A stretch of 64,000 bases of DNA from Anaerolineales bacterium (GCA_016744335.1 JADGEO010000001.1:1-64000); one strand, 5' to 3'. Shown: positions 24,509-32,607, counted from the stretch's first letter. Notes: a model not told the origin generated them from the letters alone. Numbers and translations: made by a program.

Positions 24509-24509
24509 G

Positions 24510-25046
24510 CTGATCAAGCGTCTATATCTTCTTTTTTTGATTCTAATCCTCATCACCTTTGACTATGGAGAAAGTGCCGATATCGTCCCTGACCCTACAC
24601 TTGCTCCCGTTAAAATGGCTGCTTCCCAACCCAAACTCGATCGCACTCTCGCCATAGACATAACCGATTTCACCATCCGCGAGCCAGAGACCGTTCATAA
24701 TGATTTTGCAGAATTGGTAAACCTTTACCCTGTAAACAATATTTATTTGCTTGAGTTGGGCTACCCATCCAGCGAAGGTTGCAATAGCTCAGAAATAAAA
24801 TAAGCTCAATGTATTTCTGAAACTTTTCAGGCATAGATGCGCACGCAGAGCAAATCAAAACAATCAATTTTACTTAGCTCAACAAAGTTTCCCTTAAATC
24901 TGTTAAGGAATATGAAAAATATTATGGCTTCTCAAACCGTGGATTTACGGCGTATCTTGGCTCTTTAGGACTTTTGAATTATGACAGAAGCAAGAAATCC
25001 GCGTATGGAGGGTTAAAAGCTAAGGCTGAGGTGCCCAGGTGGTGGA
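24510..25046 (+). pseudogene. Decayed secreted glycosidase-like gene
   Basis: A frame from CTG 24510 encodes a signal-peptide-like start (IKRLYLLFLILILITFDYG) then jumps to material that looks like the C-terminal third of a secreted glycosyl-hydrolase-like protein (DFTIREPETVHNDFAELV, then YLLELGYPSSEGCNSSE). It stops at 24801, and recognisable sequence continues in the same and another frame: AQCISETFQA, IDAHAEQIKTINFT, stop, LNKVSLKSVKEYEKYYGFSN, and FTAYLGSLGLLNYDRSKKSA up to PRWW. So there is an internal deletion, at least one frameshift and further stops. The family is my recollection of a GYPSS-containing glycosidase-like group and is not certain. This explains most of the 745-bp gap before rpsO. 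Confidence 0.6.
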
Positions 25047-25137
25047 TGGGGGAAACGCCCAACATCAAAAAAGATGTTCACCGCAGGCACTCAAGCCAAA
25101 AAACACGCGCAGTACGGTTTTCATCTCAAAAAAAAAC

Positions 25138-25165
25138 TTGCCATCCTCTTCACATCTGGTATAAT
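25138..25165 (+). promoter_or_regulatory. Sigma-70-type promoter for rpsO
   Basis: TTGCCA (25138-25143), 16-bp spacer, TATAAT (25160-25165). Start near 25172 gives a leader of about 80 nt. Confidence 0.75.
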
Positions 25166-25171
25166 TTGCTC

Positions 25172-25253
25172 CGCTAAATGACTGGTCCTGTCTCGTGGTT
25201 TCGGCTACGGTCACGGAGACCTGCAAAAACATATTTTATAAGGAGCATACGTC
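25172..25253 (+). promoter_or_regulatory. Structured rpsO 5' leader, possible S15 autoregulatory site
   Basis: The leader contains GGTC..CTCGTG near 25184-25197 pairing imperfectly with CACGGAGACC near 25215-25224, enclosing a G/U-rich loop. S15 is known in several bacteria to bind and repress its own leader. Here the role is inferred from position and fold only. RBS AAGGAGC follows. Confidence 0.4.
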
Positions 25254-25526
25254 ATGTCTATTTCTAAAGAAGAAAAAACGAAAGTAATTGAAGAGTATCG
25301 TCGCGATGAAAATGATACTGGTTCACCAGCTGTACAAGTTGCAGTTTTGACAAAGCGCATTAATAATCTCACAGATCATTTGCGCATCAACAAGCACGAT
25401 GAATCTTGCCGTCTTGGTTTGTTGAAGATGGTCGGTCGTCGCCGCCGCCTTTTGGCTTATATGAGACGCAAAGATTACGCACGTTATCTTACGTTGACCG
25501 AAGAACTAAAATTACGCCGTAAATAA
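25254..25526 (+). CDS. rpsO: 30S ribosomal protein S15
   Basis: S15 binds 16S rRNA early in 30S assembly. The 90 residues match the family. Conserved [21 protein letters not shown] (residues 23-43), H48/D49 within [20 protein letters not shown], and [10 protein letters not shown] near 70-79. The gene has its own promoter, a structured leader and a terminator, and lies upstream of pnp, the classic rpsO-pnp arrangement. Confidence 0.98.
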   Translation: MSISKEEKTKVIEEYRRDENDTGSPAVQVAVLTKRINNLTDHLRINKHDESCRLGLLKMVGRRRRLLAYMRRKDYARYLTLTEELKLRRK

Positions 25527-25543
25527 TTCAAATTGCTTGACCG

Positions 25544-25576
25544 AGTAGATGGTCTTTTAGCCATCTACTCTTTTTA
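25544..25576 (+). terminator. Intrinsic terminator after rpsO
   Basis: GAGTAGATGG, short loop, CCATCTACTC then TTTTT. Suggests that pnp is transcribed by read-through or from a separate promoter in 25577-25745. Confidence 0.88.
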
Positions 25577-25669
25577 TATAGATAGCATCCAGAAAGAACT
25601 GGATGCTTAGAAGGCAGAGATTCTGCCATTAGTGTTCTGTCTGTTAGGAATTGAAAGGTGTTGATAACA

Positions 25670-25694
25670 AAGGGCTAAAGCCCTTACTACAAAG
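25670..25694 (+). repeat. REP-like palindrome GGGCTAAAGCCC with TTACTACAAAG tail
   Basis: AAGGGCTAAAGCCCTT followed by ACTACAAAG between rpsO and pnp. Closest relatives at 21995-22018 and 29138-29164. Confidence 0.7.
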
Positions 25695-25745
25695 AAAGTT
25701 TTCACCAGCTTTCAGTCCCTAAACAGGCGGGAAAAGGAAAAACAA

Positions 25746-27941
25746 ATGAAACCCGAAGTAAAAAACTATACCGCTGAGGTTGGTGGTCGTACCATCACCT
25801 TTGAGACCGGCAAACTTGCCCATCAGGCTGGCGGTGCTGTCACGGTGCAACTTGAAGACGCAATGGTCTTCTGTGCCGCAACCATGAGCAAAAACGCTCG
25901 CCCTGTCAATTTCTTGCCAATGAGCGTAAACTACGAAGAACGCATGTACGCTGGTGGAAAAATCCCTGGCTCTTTCTTCCGCCGTGAAGGTCGCCCGCAC
26001 ACCAATGCAATTCTCACCTCGCGTCTCACCGACCGCCCCTTGCGCCCACTCTTCCCCGAAGGTATGCGCAACGATATTCAGGTACTAATCTACTCGCTTT
26101 CTGCAGATGATAACCCCCTCGATATTTTGGCAATCAACTCTGCTTCTGCCGCTGTCAGCATTTCCAATATCCCTTGGGATGGACCTGTAGGCGCTGTCCG
26201 CATCGGACGCATTGACGGTGAATTCGTCATCAACCCAACTTATGCACAAATGGACGAATCGGACTTGGATTTACGCTTGGCTGGCACCAAAGAAGCAATT
26301 TTGATGGTAGAAGCCGGTGCGGATGAAATTCCCGAAGATGTAATGGCAAAAGCCCTTGAATTAGGACACGAATCCATTCAACCGATTATCGCCGCTATCA
26401 GCACAATGGCAGAAGAAATTGGCAAAGAGAAAGATGAGCCAATTATTGACAAAGCCGATGAAGCATTAACACAAAAAGTTTATGATTTCGCCAGCGCAGA
26501 TTTAACCGAATTGGTCTCAAAGCCCCTCGACAAAGACACTTTCTACAGCAGCATTGATGATTTGAAAGCCAAAACCGTTGAAGCCATGCTCGCTGAAGAC
26601 GAAGACCTTCCCACCAGCGACATCAAAGAAGCCTTTGGTGCGGCAGAAAAGAAAATTATCCGTGAACGTATGCTCAGTGCAGGCGTTCGTATTGATGGAC
26701 GTGGTCCTAAAGACGTGCGCCCCATCTGGTGCGAAGTTGATACCAGCCCCCGTGCGCATGGCTCTGCCATTTTCACCCGTGGCGAAACCCAAGCACTCTC
26801 TGTTGCCACTTTAGGCACATTGCGCGATTCCCAAATGCTCGATGGCTTAGACCCACAAAAAGAATCCCGCTATATGCACCACTACAACTTCCCACCCTTC
26901 TGCACCGGTGAGACCAAAATGTTACGCGGTACATCCCGCCGTGAGATTGGTCATGGTGCATTGGCAGAGCGCGCACTCTTGCCCGTTATCCCTAGCAAAG
27001 AAGAATTCCCTTATACCATCCGCGTTGTCTCTGAAATTATGGCATCTAACGGATCATCTTCGATGGCATCTGTTTGTGGCTCAACCATGTCCTTGATGGA
27101 CACAGGTGTCCCCATCAAAGCTCCCGTATCGGGTGTGGCAATGGGCTTGGTCACCGATGGTGAGCGTTACCACATCCTCAGCGATATTCTCGGCACTGAA
27201 GACCACCTCGGCGATATGGACTTCAAAGTAACCGGCACCACCAAAGGCATCACTGCTTTACAAATGGACATCAAGATTTCAGGTCTCAGCACCGAATTGA
27301 TGACAGAAGCTCTCGAACAATCACACGAAGCTCGTATGCACATCATGGATGAGATGATGAAGACCATCAAAACCCCTCGCCCAGAAATGAAGAGCCACGT
27401 CCCACGCGTAACTTCCATAAAAATCCCTGTTTCAAAAATTGGCGCAATTATCGGACCTGGCGGAAAGATGATTCGTGAAATCCAAGAAGAAACTGGCGCA
27501 CGTCTCGATATTGAAGATGACGGCACCGTATTTATTGCCGCCGCAGACGGTGAATCTGAAGCCGCCGCTCGTGCTCGTGTTGAAGCCCTCACCGAAAGTG
27601 CAGAAGAAGGACGCATCTACACAGGTCGTGTTGTACGCGTAGTCAACTTTGGTGCATTTGTCGAGATTCTCCCCGGCAAAGATGGCTTAGTCCACATCTC
27701 ACAATTAGACACCCAACGCATCGAAAGCGTAGAGAGCGTAGCCCAAGTCGGTGATGAAATTACCGTCATGGTCACACAAGTTAGCCCCGATGGCAAAATC
27801 CGTCTCTCACGCAAAGCTGTACTCGAAGGCTGGTCACTTGAAGAAGCTCAAGCCGCAGACAAACCTCGTGATGGCGGTGGAAGCCGCGGTCGTGGCGGAA
27901 ACGGGCGTGGCAACAATAACAGACGCGGCGGTAGAAGATAG
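25746..27941 (+). CDS. pnp: Polynucleotide phosphorylase
   Basis: 3'-5' phosphorolytic exoribonuclease of RNA decay. The 731-residue protein has two RNase PH units: the first with MYAGGKIPGSFFRREGRP (about 61-78), the second from about 318 with RIDGRGPKDVRPIWCEVD and the active-site region MDTGVPIKAPVSGVAMGL. A KH domain near 555-615 (GAIIGPGGKMIREIQEETGA) and an S1 domain near 622-693 (GRIYTGRVVRVVNFGAFVEILPGKDGLVHISQL) follow. The tail is an RGG-like stretch of Gly, Arg and Asn, likely RNA-binding. RBS AAAAGGAAAAAC. The encoded length is normal. Confidence 0.97.
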   Translation: MKPEVKNYTAEVGGRTITFETGKLAHQAGGAVTVQLEDAMVFCAATMSKNARPVNFLPMSVNYEERMYAGGKIPGSFFRREGRPHTNAILTSRLTDRPLRPLFPEGMRNDIQVLIYSLSADDNPLDILAINSASAAVSISNIPWDGPVGAVRIGRIDGEFVINPTYAQMDESDLDLRLAGTKEAILMVEAGADEIPEDVMAKALELGHESIQPIIAAISTMAEEIGKEKDEPIIDKADEALTQKVYDFASADLTELVSKPLDKDTFYSSIDDLKAKTVEAMLAEDEDLPTSDIKEAFGAAEKKIIRERMLSAGVRIDGRGPKDVRPIWCEVDTSPRAHGSAIFTRGETQALSVATLGTLRDSQMLDGLDPQKESRYMHHYNFPPFCTGETKMLRGTSRREIGHGALAERALLPVIPSKEEFPYTIRVVSEIMASNGSSSMASVCGSTMSLMDTGVPIKAPVSGVAMGLVTDGERYHILSDILGTEDHLGDMDFKVTGTTKGITALQMDIKISGLSTELMTEALEQSHEARMHIMDEMMKTIKTPRPEMKSHVPRVTSIKIPVSKIGAIIGPGGKMIREIQEETGARLDIEDDGTVFIAAADGESEAAARARVEALTESAEEGRIYTGRVVRVVNFGAFVEILPGKDGLVHISQLDTQRIESVESVAQVGDEITVMVTQVSPDGKIRLSRKAVLEGWSLEEAQAADKPRDGGGSRGRGGNGRGNNNRRGGRR

Positions 27942-27960
27942 AAAATTAAGCTAAAAAAAC

Positions 27961-28002
27961 AAAAAACCTTGCAAGAGCATAAAACTCATGCAAGGTTTTT
28001 TT
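27961..28002 (+). terminator. Intrinsic terminator after pnp
   Basis: AAAAAACCTTGCA (27961-27973), loop, TGCAAGGTTTTTTT (27989-28002). Confidence 0.88.
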
Positions 28003-28093
28003 ATTTAATGCTCTATAATTGAAAGGAAATCTTCCCCTACTCTAAACACTAGAACAGGGGAATAACCCCATCATAATAAACAGGAGACTTCAC

Positions 28094-28432
28094 ATGCTCA
28101 CACTCATACTCGCTGGCTTTGTCACTCTCATTTACGGAGCAGTAATTGCCTTTGGCGCAATCAAGGCAATGCGTCAAGAAAAACTCTCTTCTGGCTCTGC
28201 CGCGGCAATAGGCTTCACAGGGTTGGTTATTATGCTCTCAGCATTGTTCATCCCCTTTAAGATTCAACCTGCCTTCTATGCGCTTCTAGTTGGCATAATT
28301 ACCATGCACGCCCTTACAATCGCAAATGAAAAAGGCGCACACGGCGAATTCAACCCCAAAAACCACATTGTGCAAATAATTATTTCTCTTGCAGTTGTGG
28401 GGCTAACTTTTGTAGGGGTTTTTCTCAGCTAG
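28094..28432 (+). CDS. Small four-TM membrane protein
   Basis: 112 residues with four hydrophobic segments (about 1-23, 38-55, 58-77, 90-111) and a Gly/Ala-rich layout resembling TMEM14-like small membrane proteins, a weak resemblance. RBS CAGGAGAC. A TATAAT at 28014-28019 may drive it. It is convergent with murE and the stop codons overlap (28429-28432). Function unknown. Confidence 0.7.
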   Translation: MLTLILAGFVTLIYGAVIAFGAIKAMRQEKLSSGSAAAIGFTGLVIMLSALFIPFKIQPAFYALLVGIITMHALTIANEKGAHGEFNPKNHIVQIIISLAVVGLTFVGVFLS

Positions 28433-30045
28433 CTTTGTGTGGGCAAATAGGGCATCTCTAGCCCCTGCACGCCTATGAACTTGGCTAAAGCAGAGCGAGT
28501 CGCAATACGATCATCCCACGTATATTCGGTTTCACCAAAACACATCGATTGCTCATGCCCTTTCCCGCATATCAGGATGATATCATCTGGACGTGCGAGA
28601 TTCAGCGCAAATACGATTGCTTCTCCCCGATCTTCTACCCGCCAAAAAGTTTCATTTTCCGTACCGCCCTTGTCAACAGCCCCGCGTGCCATCTGGGACA
28701 GAATCTTCCCAAGGGACTCGGTGCGTGGGTCTTCTGCCGTTAGCACAGTTAAATCTGCCCATTCAGCAGAAACTTCTGCCATAAGCCTGCGTTTTTCTTT
28801 ATCTCGCAACCCCGCTGAGCCAAAGAGGGCAATCACGCGCCCATCTGTCATCTCACGTGCAGATTGGACGGCACCTTTTAGCGCGTTGGGAGTATGAGCA
28901 AAATCCACAATCACTGTAAAATTTTGCCCCTTGTCAATCCGTTCCATTCTGCCGGGGATACCTTCGAGGGCAGAAATCCCTTTTGCGGCAAACTCTGGGG
29001 AGATGCCAAGTCCATATACTGCAGCAGAAAATGCGGCGAGGGCATTGGAGACATTATAAGAACCAACTAAATTTATTTTAGTTTTTATTTCAAAGTCCCC
29101 TTCTAGTGACGACTTTAGTCCTCCCGCTTGAGGCGCATAAGGGCTAAAGCCCTTATTACAAGGGTTTTTGCCAACAATCGTAAATTCAATCCCATCCGGA
29201 AGATAGCGGATATCCACTGCTCGGGCATCGGCAAAAGTATCCACAGCGTAAGCAAGCACGGGGACACGTGCGAGGCGGGAGAGATAGTCGAAGGAATCGT
29301 CATCTAGGTTGAGAATTGCCAAGGGGTGGGCATCCAGTTCGGAATCCCCTAATCCCTCCAAGCTTTCAAAAAGTCTCCCTTTTGCGGCTTGGTAAGCTTC
29401 AAAAGAGCCATGATAATCAAGATGCTCGTGGGTGATATTGGTGATAATGCCAATATTGAATTCACAAGCATCAACGCGATATTGCGCCCAGCCGTGTGAA
29501 GTGGTCTCAAGAATAACATGAGTGAGACCGGCGCCACGCATTTGGGCGAGATAGCGTTGAGTGTCAAGAGAATCTGGCGTGGTAACATGAAAACCAGTAT
29601 CAAGAATCTCATCGCCAATGATGGCGTTTACAGTAGAAATCATCCCCGCCTTTAACCCCGCGGTTCGTAAAATTCGATAGAGAAAATTGGCAGTGGTAGT
29701 TTTGCCATCTGTGCCTGTGATGCCAAGCATTATAAGATCTCGGGCAGGGTAATCATAATATGCCGCCGCAAGATGGGCGAGGGCTTGGCGCGCGTTTTCA
29801 ACTTGGATATAAGGCACAGGGAGATTGGTTATTTCACGCTCGCCAACGATAGCTCCTGCGCCCCGCTCGATGGCTTTATCAATATAATTATGACCATCAA
29901 AATACTCGCCAGAGATGGCAAAAAAAAGATCGTTTTTCTCCACAGTACGAGAATCAAAGGTGATTTTATTAATCTCTTGTGTGGTGGGGACACCTGCAAG
30001 TATTTTTAATGGAAATTGAGAGAAGAGAGATGAGAGATTTTTCAT
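28429..30045 (-). CDS. murE: UDP-N-acetylmuramoyl-tripeptide synthetase (MurE ligase)
   Basis: Adds the third amino acid to the peptidoglycan stem. The 538-residue protein has the N-terminal UDP-binding part (ITFDSRTVEKNDLFFAISG), the ATP loop GITGTDGKTTTAN, TTSHGWAQYRVDACEF and INITHEHLDYHG in the central domain, and VIVDFAHTPNAL followed by DPRTE in the C-terminal domain. The substrate-selecting motif reads EDPRTE, not the DNPR of typical meso-diaminopimelate enzymes, so the amino acid added cannot be assigned. About 20 residues of repeat-derived sequence interrupt the region near residues 294-315 (see 29108-29164). It has no neighbouring mur genes. Confidence 0.93.
   Translation of the reverse strand: MKNLSSLFSQFPLKILAGVPTTQEINKITFDSRTVEKNDLFFAISGEYFDGHNYIDKAIERGAGAIVGEREITNLPVPYIQVENARQALAHLAAAYYDYPARDLIMLGITGTDGKTTTANFLYRILRTAGLKAGMISTVNAIIGDEILDTGFHVTTPDSLDTQRYLAQMRGAGLTHVILETTSHGWAQYRVDACEFNIGIITNITHEHLDYHGSFEAYQAAKGRLFESLEGLGDSELDAHPLAILNLDDDSFDYLSRLARVPVLAYAVDTFADARAVDIRYLPDGIEFTIVGKNPCNKGFSPYAPQAGGLKSSLEGDFEIKTKINLVGSYNVSNALAAFSAAVYGLGISPEFAAKGISALEGIPGRMERIDKGQNFTVIVDFAHTPNALKGAVQSAREMTDGRVIALFGSAGLRDKEKRRLMAEVSAEWADLTVLTAEDPRTESLGKILSQMARGAVDKGGTENETFWRVEDRGEAIVFALNLARPDDIILICGKGHEQSMCFGETEYTWDDRIATRSALAKFIGVQGLEMPYLPTQS
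29108..29164 (-). repeat. REP-like unit inserted in frame within murE
   Basis: ATAAGGGCTAAAGCCCTTAT followed by TACAAGGG (29138-29164) is the same palindrome as at 25670. A second short palindrome, GACTTTAGTC (29111-29120), lies beside it. Read on the coding strand it gives NPCNKGFSPYAPQAGGLKSS within a variable loop of the central domain; the frame is kept. Confidence 0.7.
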
Positions 30046-30059
30046 TGTTTAATGATAAC

Positions 30060-30095
30060 AAAAAAGGGTTTTGATGTCTCCACCAAAACCCTTTT
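30060..30095 (-). terminator. Terminator of the F0 operon
   Basis: On the minus strand AAAAGGGTTTTG, loop, CAAAACCCTTTTTT. It lies about 20 bp past the b/delta stop, so the operon ends without F1 genes. Confidence 0.88.
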
Positions 30096-30114
30096 CAAGT
30101 CTAATCTAAAAAGC

Positions 30115-30849
30115 TTAGCGCATATTTTGGCGTAAACCTTCGAGTTTACCAGCTACAGAACCATCCATCACCTTATCACCAACTTTGATGACCAAACCAC
30201 CAAGGATGGCGGGGTCAACGAGGAAGGAAACGGCTTCTGCACCAGATTTATCAAGAACATCTTTCTTGACAAGGTCTTGCTCAGAATCTGTAAGAGGTAA
30301 AGCACTGGTTACTTCAGCGGAATCACCTTTGAGGCCCGCATCAGCCAAGACAACAACAGAACCATCTTTAACACCAGCAAAGAAATCGTTGAGTAAAGCG
30401 TGTTGCTTCTTCTCATCAAGAACTTCGCCAACCAATTTTTGTGCACCAGCAATCGCGAGGGCGGCAACTTGCCCACGAAGATCGCCGAGCATTTGATTGC
30501 GTTCGGCTTCTACGTTTGCAAGTGCTTTATCTTTTGCAGTGGAGGCTTCAGCTTCTGCGGCGGCTTTCACTTCTGCACCAGCAGATTGAGCACGTTCTGT
30601 TGCGTCACTGACAATTTTGCTTGCTTCAGCTTGTGCTTCAGCTTTAATTTTTGCGGCTTCTTCTTCGGCATTTGCGCGAGCTTCACCAGCAACACGGGCA
30701 TCTTCCATGCCTTGTGCGATGGTTTCGCGACGTTGTGTAAGCATCTTGCCAACTGGACCAACAACCCACTTCGCTACAACAGTGTAAACAATAAGTAAGT
30801 TAATAATTTGGACGAGTAAAAAGGGTAAGTTAATACCTAGGGCTTCCAT
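30115..30849 (-). CDS. atpF: ATP synthase b subunit fused to the delta C-terminal domain
   Basis: 244 residues. One N-terminal TM segment (FLLVQIINLLIVYTVVAKW, about 10-28) and a long Ala/Glu/Lys-rich helix (about 35-150) are those of the peripheral-stalk b subunit. From about residue 160 the sequence is that of the delta C-terminal domain: VTSALPLTDSEQDLVKKDV, FLVDPAILGGLVIKVGD and DGSVAGKLEGL. The six-helix N-terminal domain of delta, which contacts the alpha subunits, appears missing or shrunk to a few residues. This differs from the full-length b-delta fusion of actinobacteria. Last gene of the F0 operon; see findings. Confidence 0.85.
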   Translation of the reverse strand: MEALGINLPFLLVQIINLLIVYTVVAKWVVGPVGKMLTQRRETIAQGMEDARVAGEARANAEEEAAKIKAEAQAEASKIVSDATERAQSAGAEVKAAAEAEASTAKDKALANVEAERNQMLGDLRGQVAALAIAGAQKLVGEVLDEKKQHALLNDFFAGVKDGSVVVLADAGLKGDSAEVTSALPLTDSEQDLVKKDVLDKSGAEAVSFLVDPAILGGLVIKVGDKVMDGSVAGKLEGLRQNMR

Positions 30850-30871
30850 ATAATCTCCTGTTTATATATTA

Positions 30872-31120
30872 TTATCCAACTACAAATAAAATCAGGAGCG
30901 CAACAACGAGACAATAAATAGCCACAGCTTCAGCAAAAGCAATGCCGAGAATCATATTTGTCTGGATATTGCCTGCCGCATCTGGGTTACGTCCCATTGC
31001 TTGTACCGCACCGCTTGTAACGATACCAATGCCAGCACCAGCACCAATAGCACCAATCATTGCTAAACCAGCGCCGATCAACTTGCCAAGTATAGTTGCC
31101 GCTTCTACTGAGAATTCCAT
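30872..31120 (-). CDS. atpE: ATP synthase c subunit
   Basis: Proton-translocating rotor ring subunit, 82 residues from ATG 31120. This start was chosen because GGAGG lies 9 nt upstream; a longer frame from 31162 has no such site. Two helices, the first with the Gly/Ala pattern GAIGAGAGIGIV, a polar loop GRNPDA, then GIAFAEAVAIYCLVVALLILF, where the Glu is the ion-binding carboxylate. The usual Na+-ring hydroxyl residue next to this Glu is Ala, so proton coupling is more likely, though not proven. Confidence 0.94.
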   Translation of the reverse strand: MEFSVEAATILGKLIGAGLAMIGAIGAGAGIGIVTSGAVQAMGRNPDAAGNIQTNMILGIAFAEAVAIYCLVVALLILFVVG

Positions 31121-31203
31121 TTCAAAAAACCTCCAAATAGTTTCGGGCGGGATAACCGCCACTAATAGTTAATTTTCCCGAGCATTTTGCCCGAAATTAA
31201 ATT

Positions 31204-32202
31204 TTACGCGTGAGCCTCGTCGTGATCGCCGTGGCTCTGAGTAGCTTGTGCCATGAAGGTCATGGTTAGCATACCAAAAACAATTGCCTGAATCATGCCT
31301 ACAAAAAGTTCAAGCATATAGAACATAGCGGGAACAAAGACAGGAACAAGAGATCCCATCACAAATATCAAAACTGCACCCGCAAAAAGATTACCAAATA
31401 GACGGAAGGCAAAGGAAAGGATTTTTGAAAGCTCAGAAACCAACTCCAACAAACCTACGCCAAAATCAATGAAACCAAAAATTGGTTTATCAAAGAAATG
31501 TTTTGTGTTCCAGAATTTGGTTAAGTAGCCCCACCCTAATGCACGGAACCCCATCACCTGTACCATTAACACAGCAACTATCGCCAACGCAAAGGTAAAG
31601 TTTAGATCAGTAGATACTGGACGGAAGAAAGGCACTACACTTGCACCATGACCTTCTTCAATGTGTACATTCTCAGCACCTTCACCATAATCCCAGATGG
31701 TTTGAACAAAGCCTAAATCACGAACAGCATAATCACCATGCCCTTCATGAATAAAGCCAATCGTCTCAACACCAGGCAATAAGCCCAGCCAGTTAGCCGA
31801 CAAGACCAATAAGGTAATTGTCGCAAACCAAGGGAAAATATCCTTTGTCCATTTTCCGGCTGTTCCTTCTGTCATATTCTCTAAGGCTTCAAGTAGAGCT
31901 TCGATAGCACCACTCACACCATCCAGCGCCATTTTTCCGCTTTTTACGCCACGATTGACAAAAAAAGCAATTAACAAAACGGCAATATCAGCCCCAATCA
32001 TCCCCACAAAAGTATTGGTTAGATAAAAACCTTCAATGCCGAGAATCGGGGTCTCGCTCAAGGCTTCGCCGGGCAAAAAGACCTCAGGCATAATAACTTT
32101 AATGCCTAACCCTAAACCTGTAAACAAGAACACTCCTACTATAATAGCGGCTAATACTACCCAGCGCGCCCAAGTGCGTTCCTCGTTTTTTACTTCACTC
32201 AC
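31204..32202 (-). CDS. atpB: ATP synthase a subunit
   Basis: Stator subunit holding the proton half-channels. The 332-residue protein is longer than the E. coli subunit (271) owing to an extended N-terminal part and an acidic His/Asp/Glu-rich tail. The essential Arg is in ILSFAFRLFGNLFAGAVL (C-terminal third), and the C-terminal helix has MLELFVGMIQAIVFGMLTM. An extended loop HIEEGHGASVVPFFRPVSTDLNF precedes the conserved helices. It overlaps the small atpI-like gene by 8 bp. Confidence 0.94.
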   Translation of the reverse strand: MSEVKNEERTWARWVVLAAIIVGVFLFTGLGLGIKVIMPEVFLPGEALSETPILGIEGFYLTNTFVGMIGADIAVLLIAFFVNRGVKSGKMALDGVSGAIEALLEALENMTEGTAGKWTKDIFPWFATITLLVLSANWLGLLPGVETIGFIHEGHGDYAVRDLGFVQTIWDYGEGAENVHIEEGHGASVVPFFRPVSTDLNFTFALAIVAVLMVQVMGFRALGWGYLTKFWNTKHFFDKPIFGFIDFGVGLLELVSELSKILSFAFRLFGNLFAGAVLIFVMGSLVPVFVPAMFYMLELFVGMIQAIVFGMLTMTFMAQATQSHGDHDEAHA

Positions 32203-32485
32203 GATTTAGCTCCTCCTTAAAATTTTCATCATCCATCTTTAACTTTGTAGTTGCCGCTTTAACAATTTTATAAAGAGTAAAAATCGCAACTGGCGCACTA
32301 CCAACGATAAAAAGAATTGTAAATAATGGCTTTGTCTCAAATTGTTGGTCCAACCATAAACCAGCAAAAAGAGCAACCAAAATGATAACAGGGGTCAAAC
32401 ACCCCACTTGCCCAACAACCGTCATTAGGATTGTATTAAAACGATCATCGGAGAGATTTTTAGGTTTTTTCTCTACTTGACTCAT
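32195..32485 (-). CDS. AtpI/AtpZ-like F0 assembly protein
   Basis: 96 residues with two TM segments (about 20-45 and 53-75), starting the F0 operon as atpI/Z genes usually do. They help c-ring assembly or transport Mg2+/Ca2+. The pattern LVALFAGLWLDQQF and the following hydrophobic segment fit the family. The promoter's -10 box ends 8 nt before the ATG and there is no Shine-Dalgarno, so the mRNA is probably nearly leaderless. Overlaps atpB by 8 bp. Confidence 0.78.
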   Translation of the reverse strand: MSQVEKKPKNLSDDRFNTILMTVVGQVGCLTPVIILVALFAGLWLDQQFETKPLFTILFIVGSAPVAIFTLYKIVKAATTKLKMDDENFKEELNRE

Positions 32486-32493
32486 AAGTGTCG

Positions 32494-32522
32494 ATTATAA
32501 CATAGGGATTTTCATGGGTCAA
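32494..32522 (-). promoter_or_regulatory. Sigma-70-type promoter of the F0 operon
   Basis: On the minus strand TTGACC (32522-32517), 17-bp spacer, TATAAT (32499-32494). Very close to consensus. The start codon follows the -10 after only 8 nt. Confidence 0.85.
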
Positions 32523-32540
32523 TTAATTTTCAGGATAAAG

Positions 32541-32575
32541 TTCCGATTTACGCGCGAATTTAGGCTTGTGTATCG
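32541..32575 (+). repeat. Dispersed repeat, GCGCGAATTTAGGCTTG element
   Basis: TTTACGCGCGAATTTAGGCT then TGTGTATCGCACA. Core shared with 52441-52486 and 57974-58013, and with 22048-22071 in reverse. It lies between the nuo terminator and the atp promoter. Confidence 0.5.
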
Positions 32576-32607
32576 CACATCAACAGCTTCCTAACGTAAA
32601 CAGAATC

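Noticed and set aside
24974-25177. A 67-residue plus-strand frame before rpsO
   Set aside because: It is the readable end of the decayed glycosidase-like pseudogene and then runs over the rpsO promoter.
30060-30114. F1 ATP synthase genes directly after the b/delta gene
   Set aside because: A terminator follows b/delta and the next gene is murE; no alpha, beta, gamma or epsilon sequence lies in the window.
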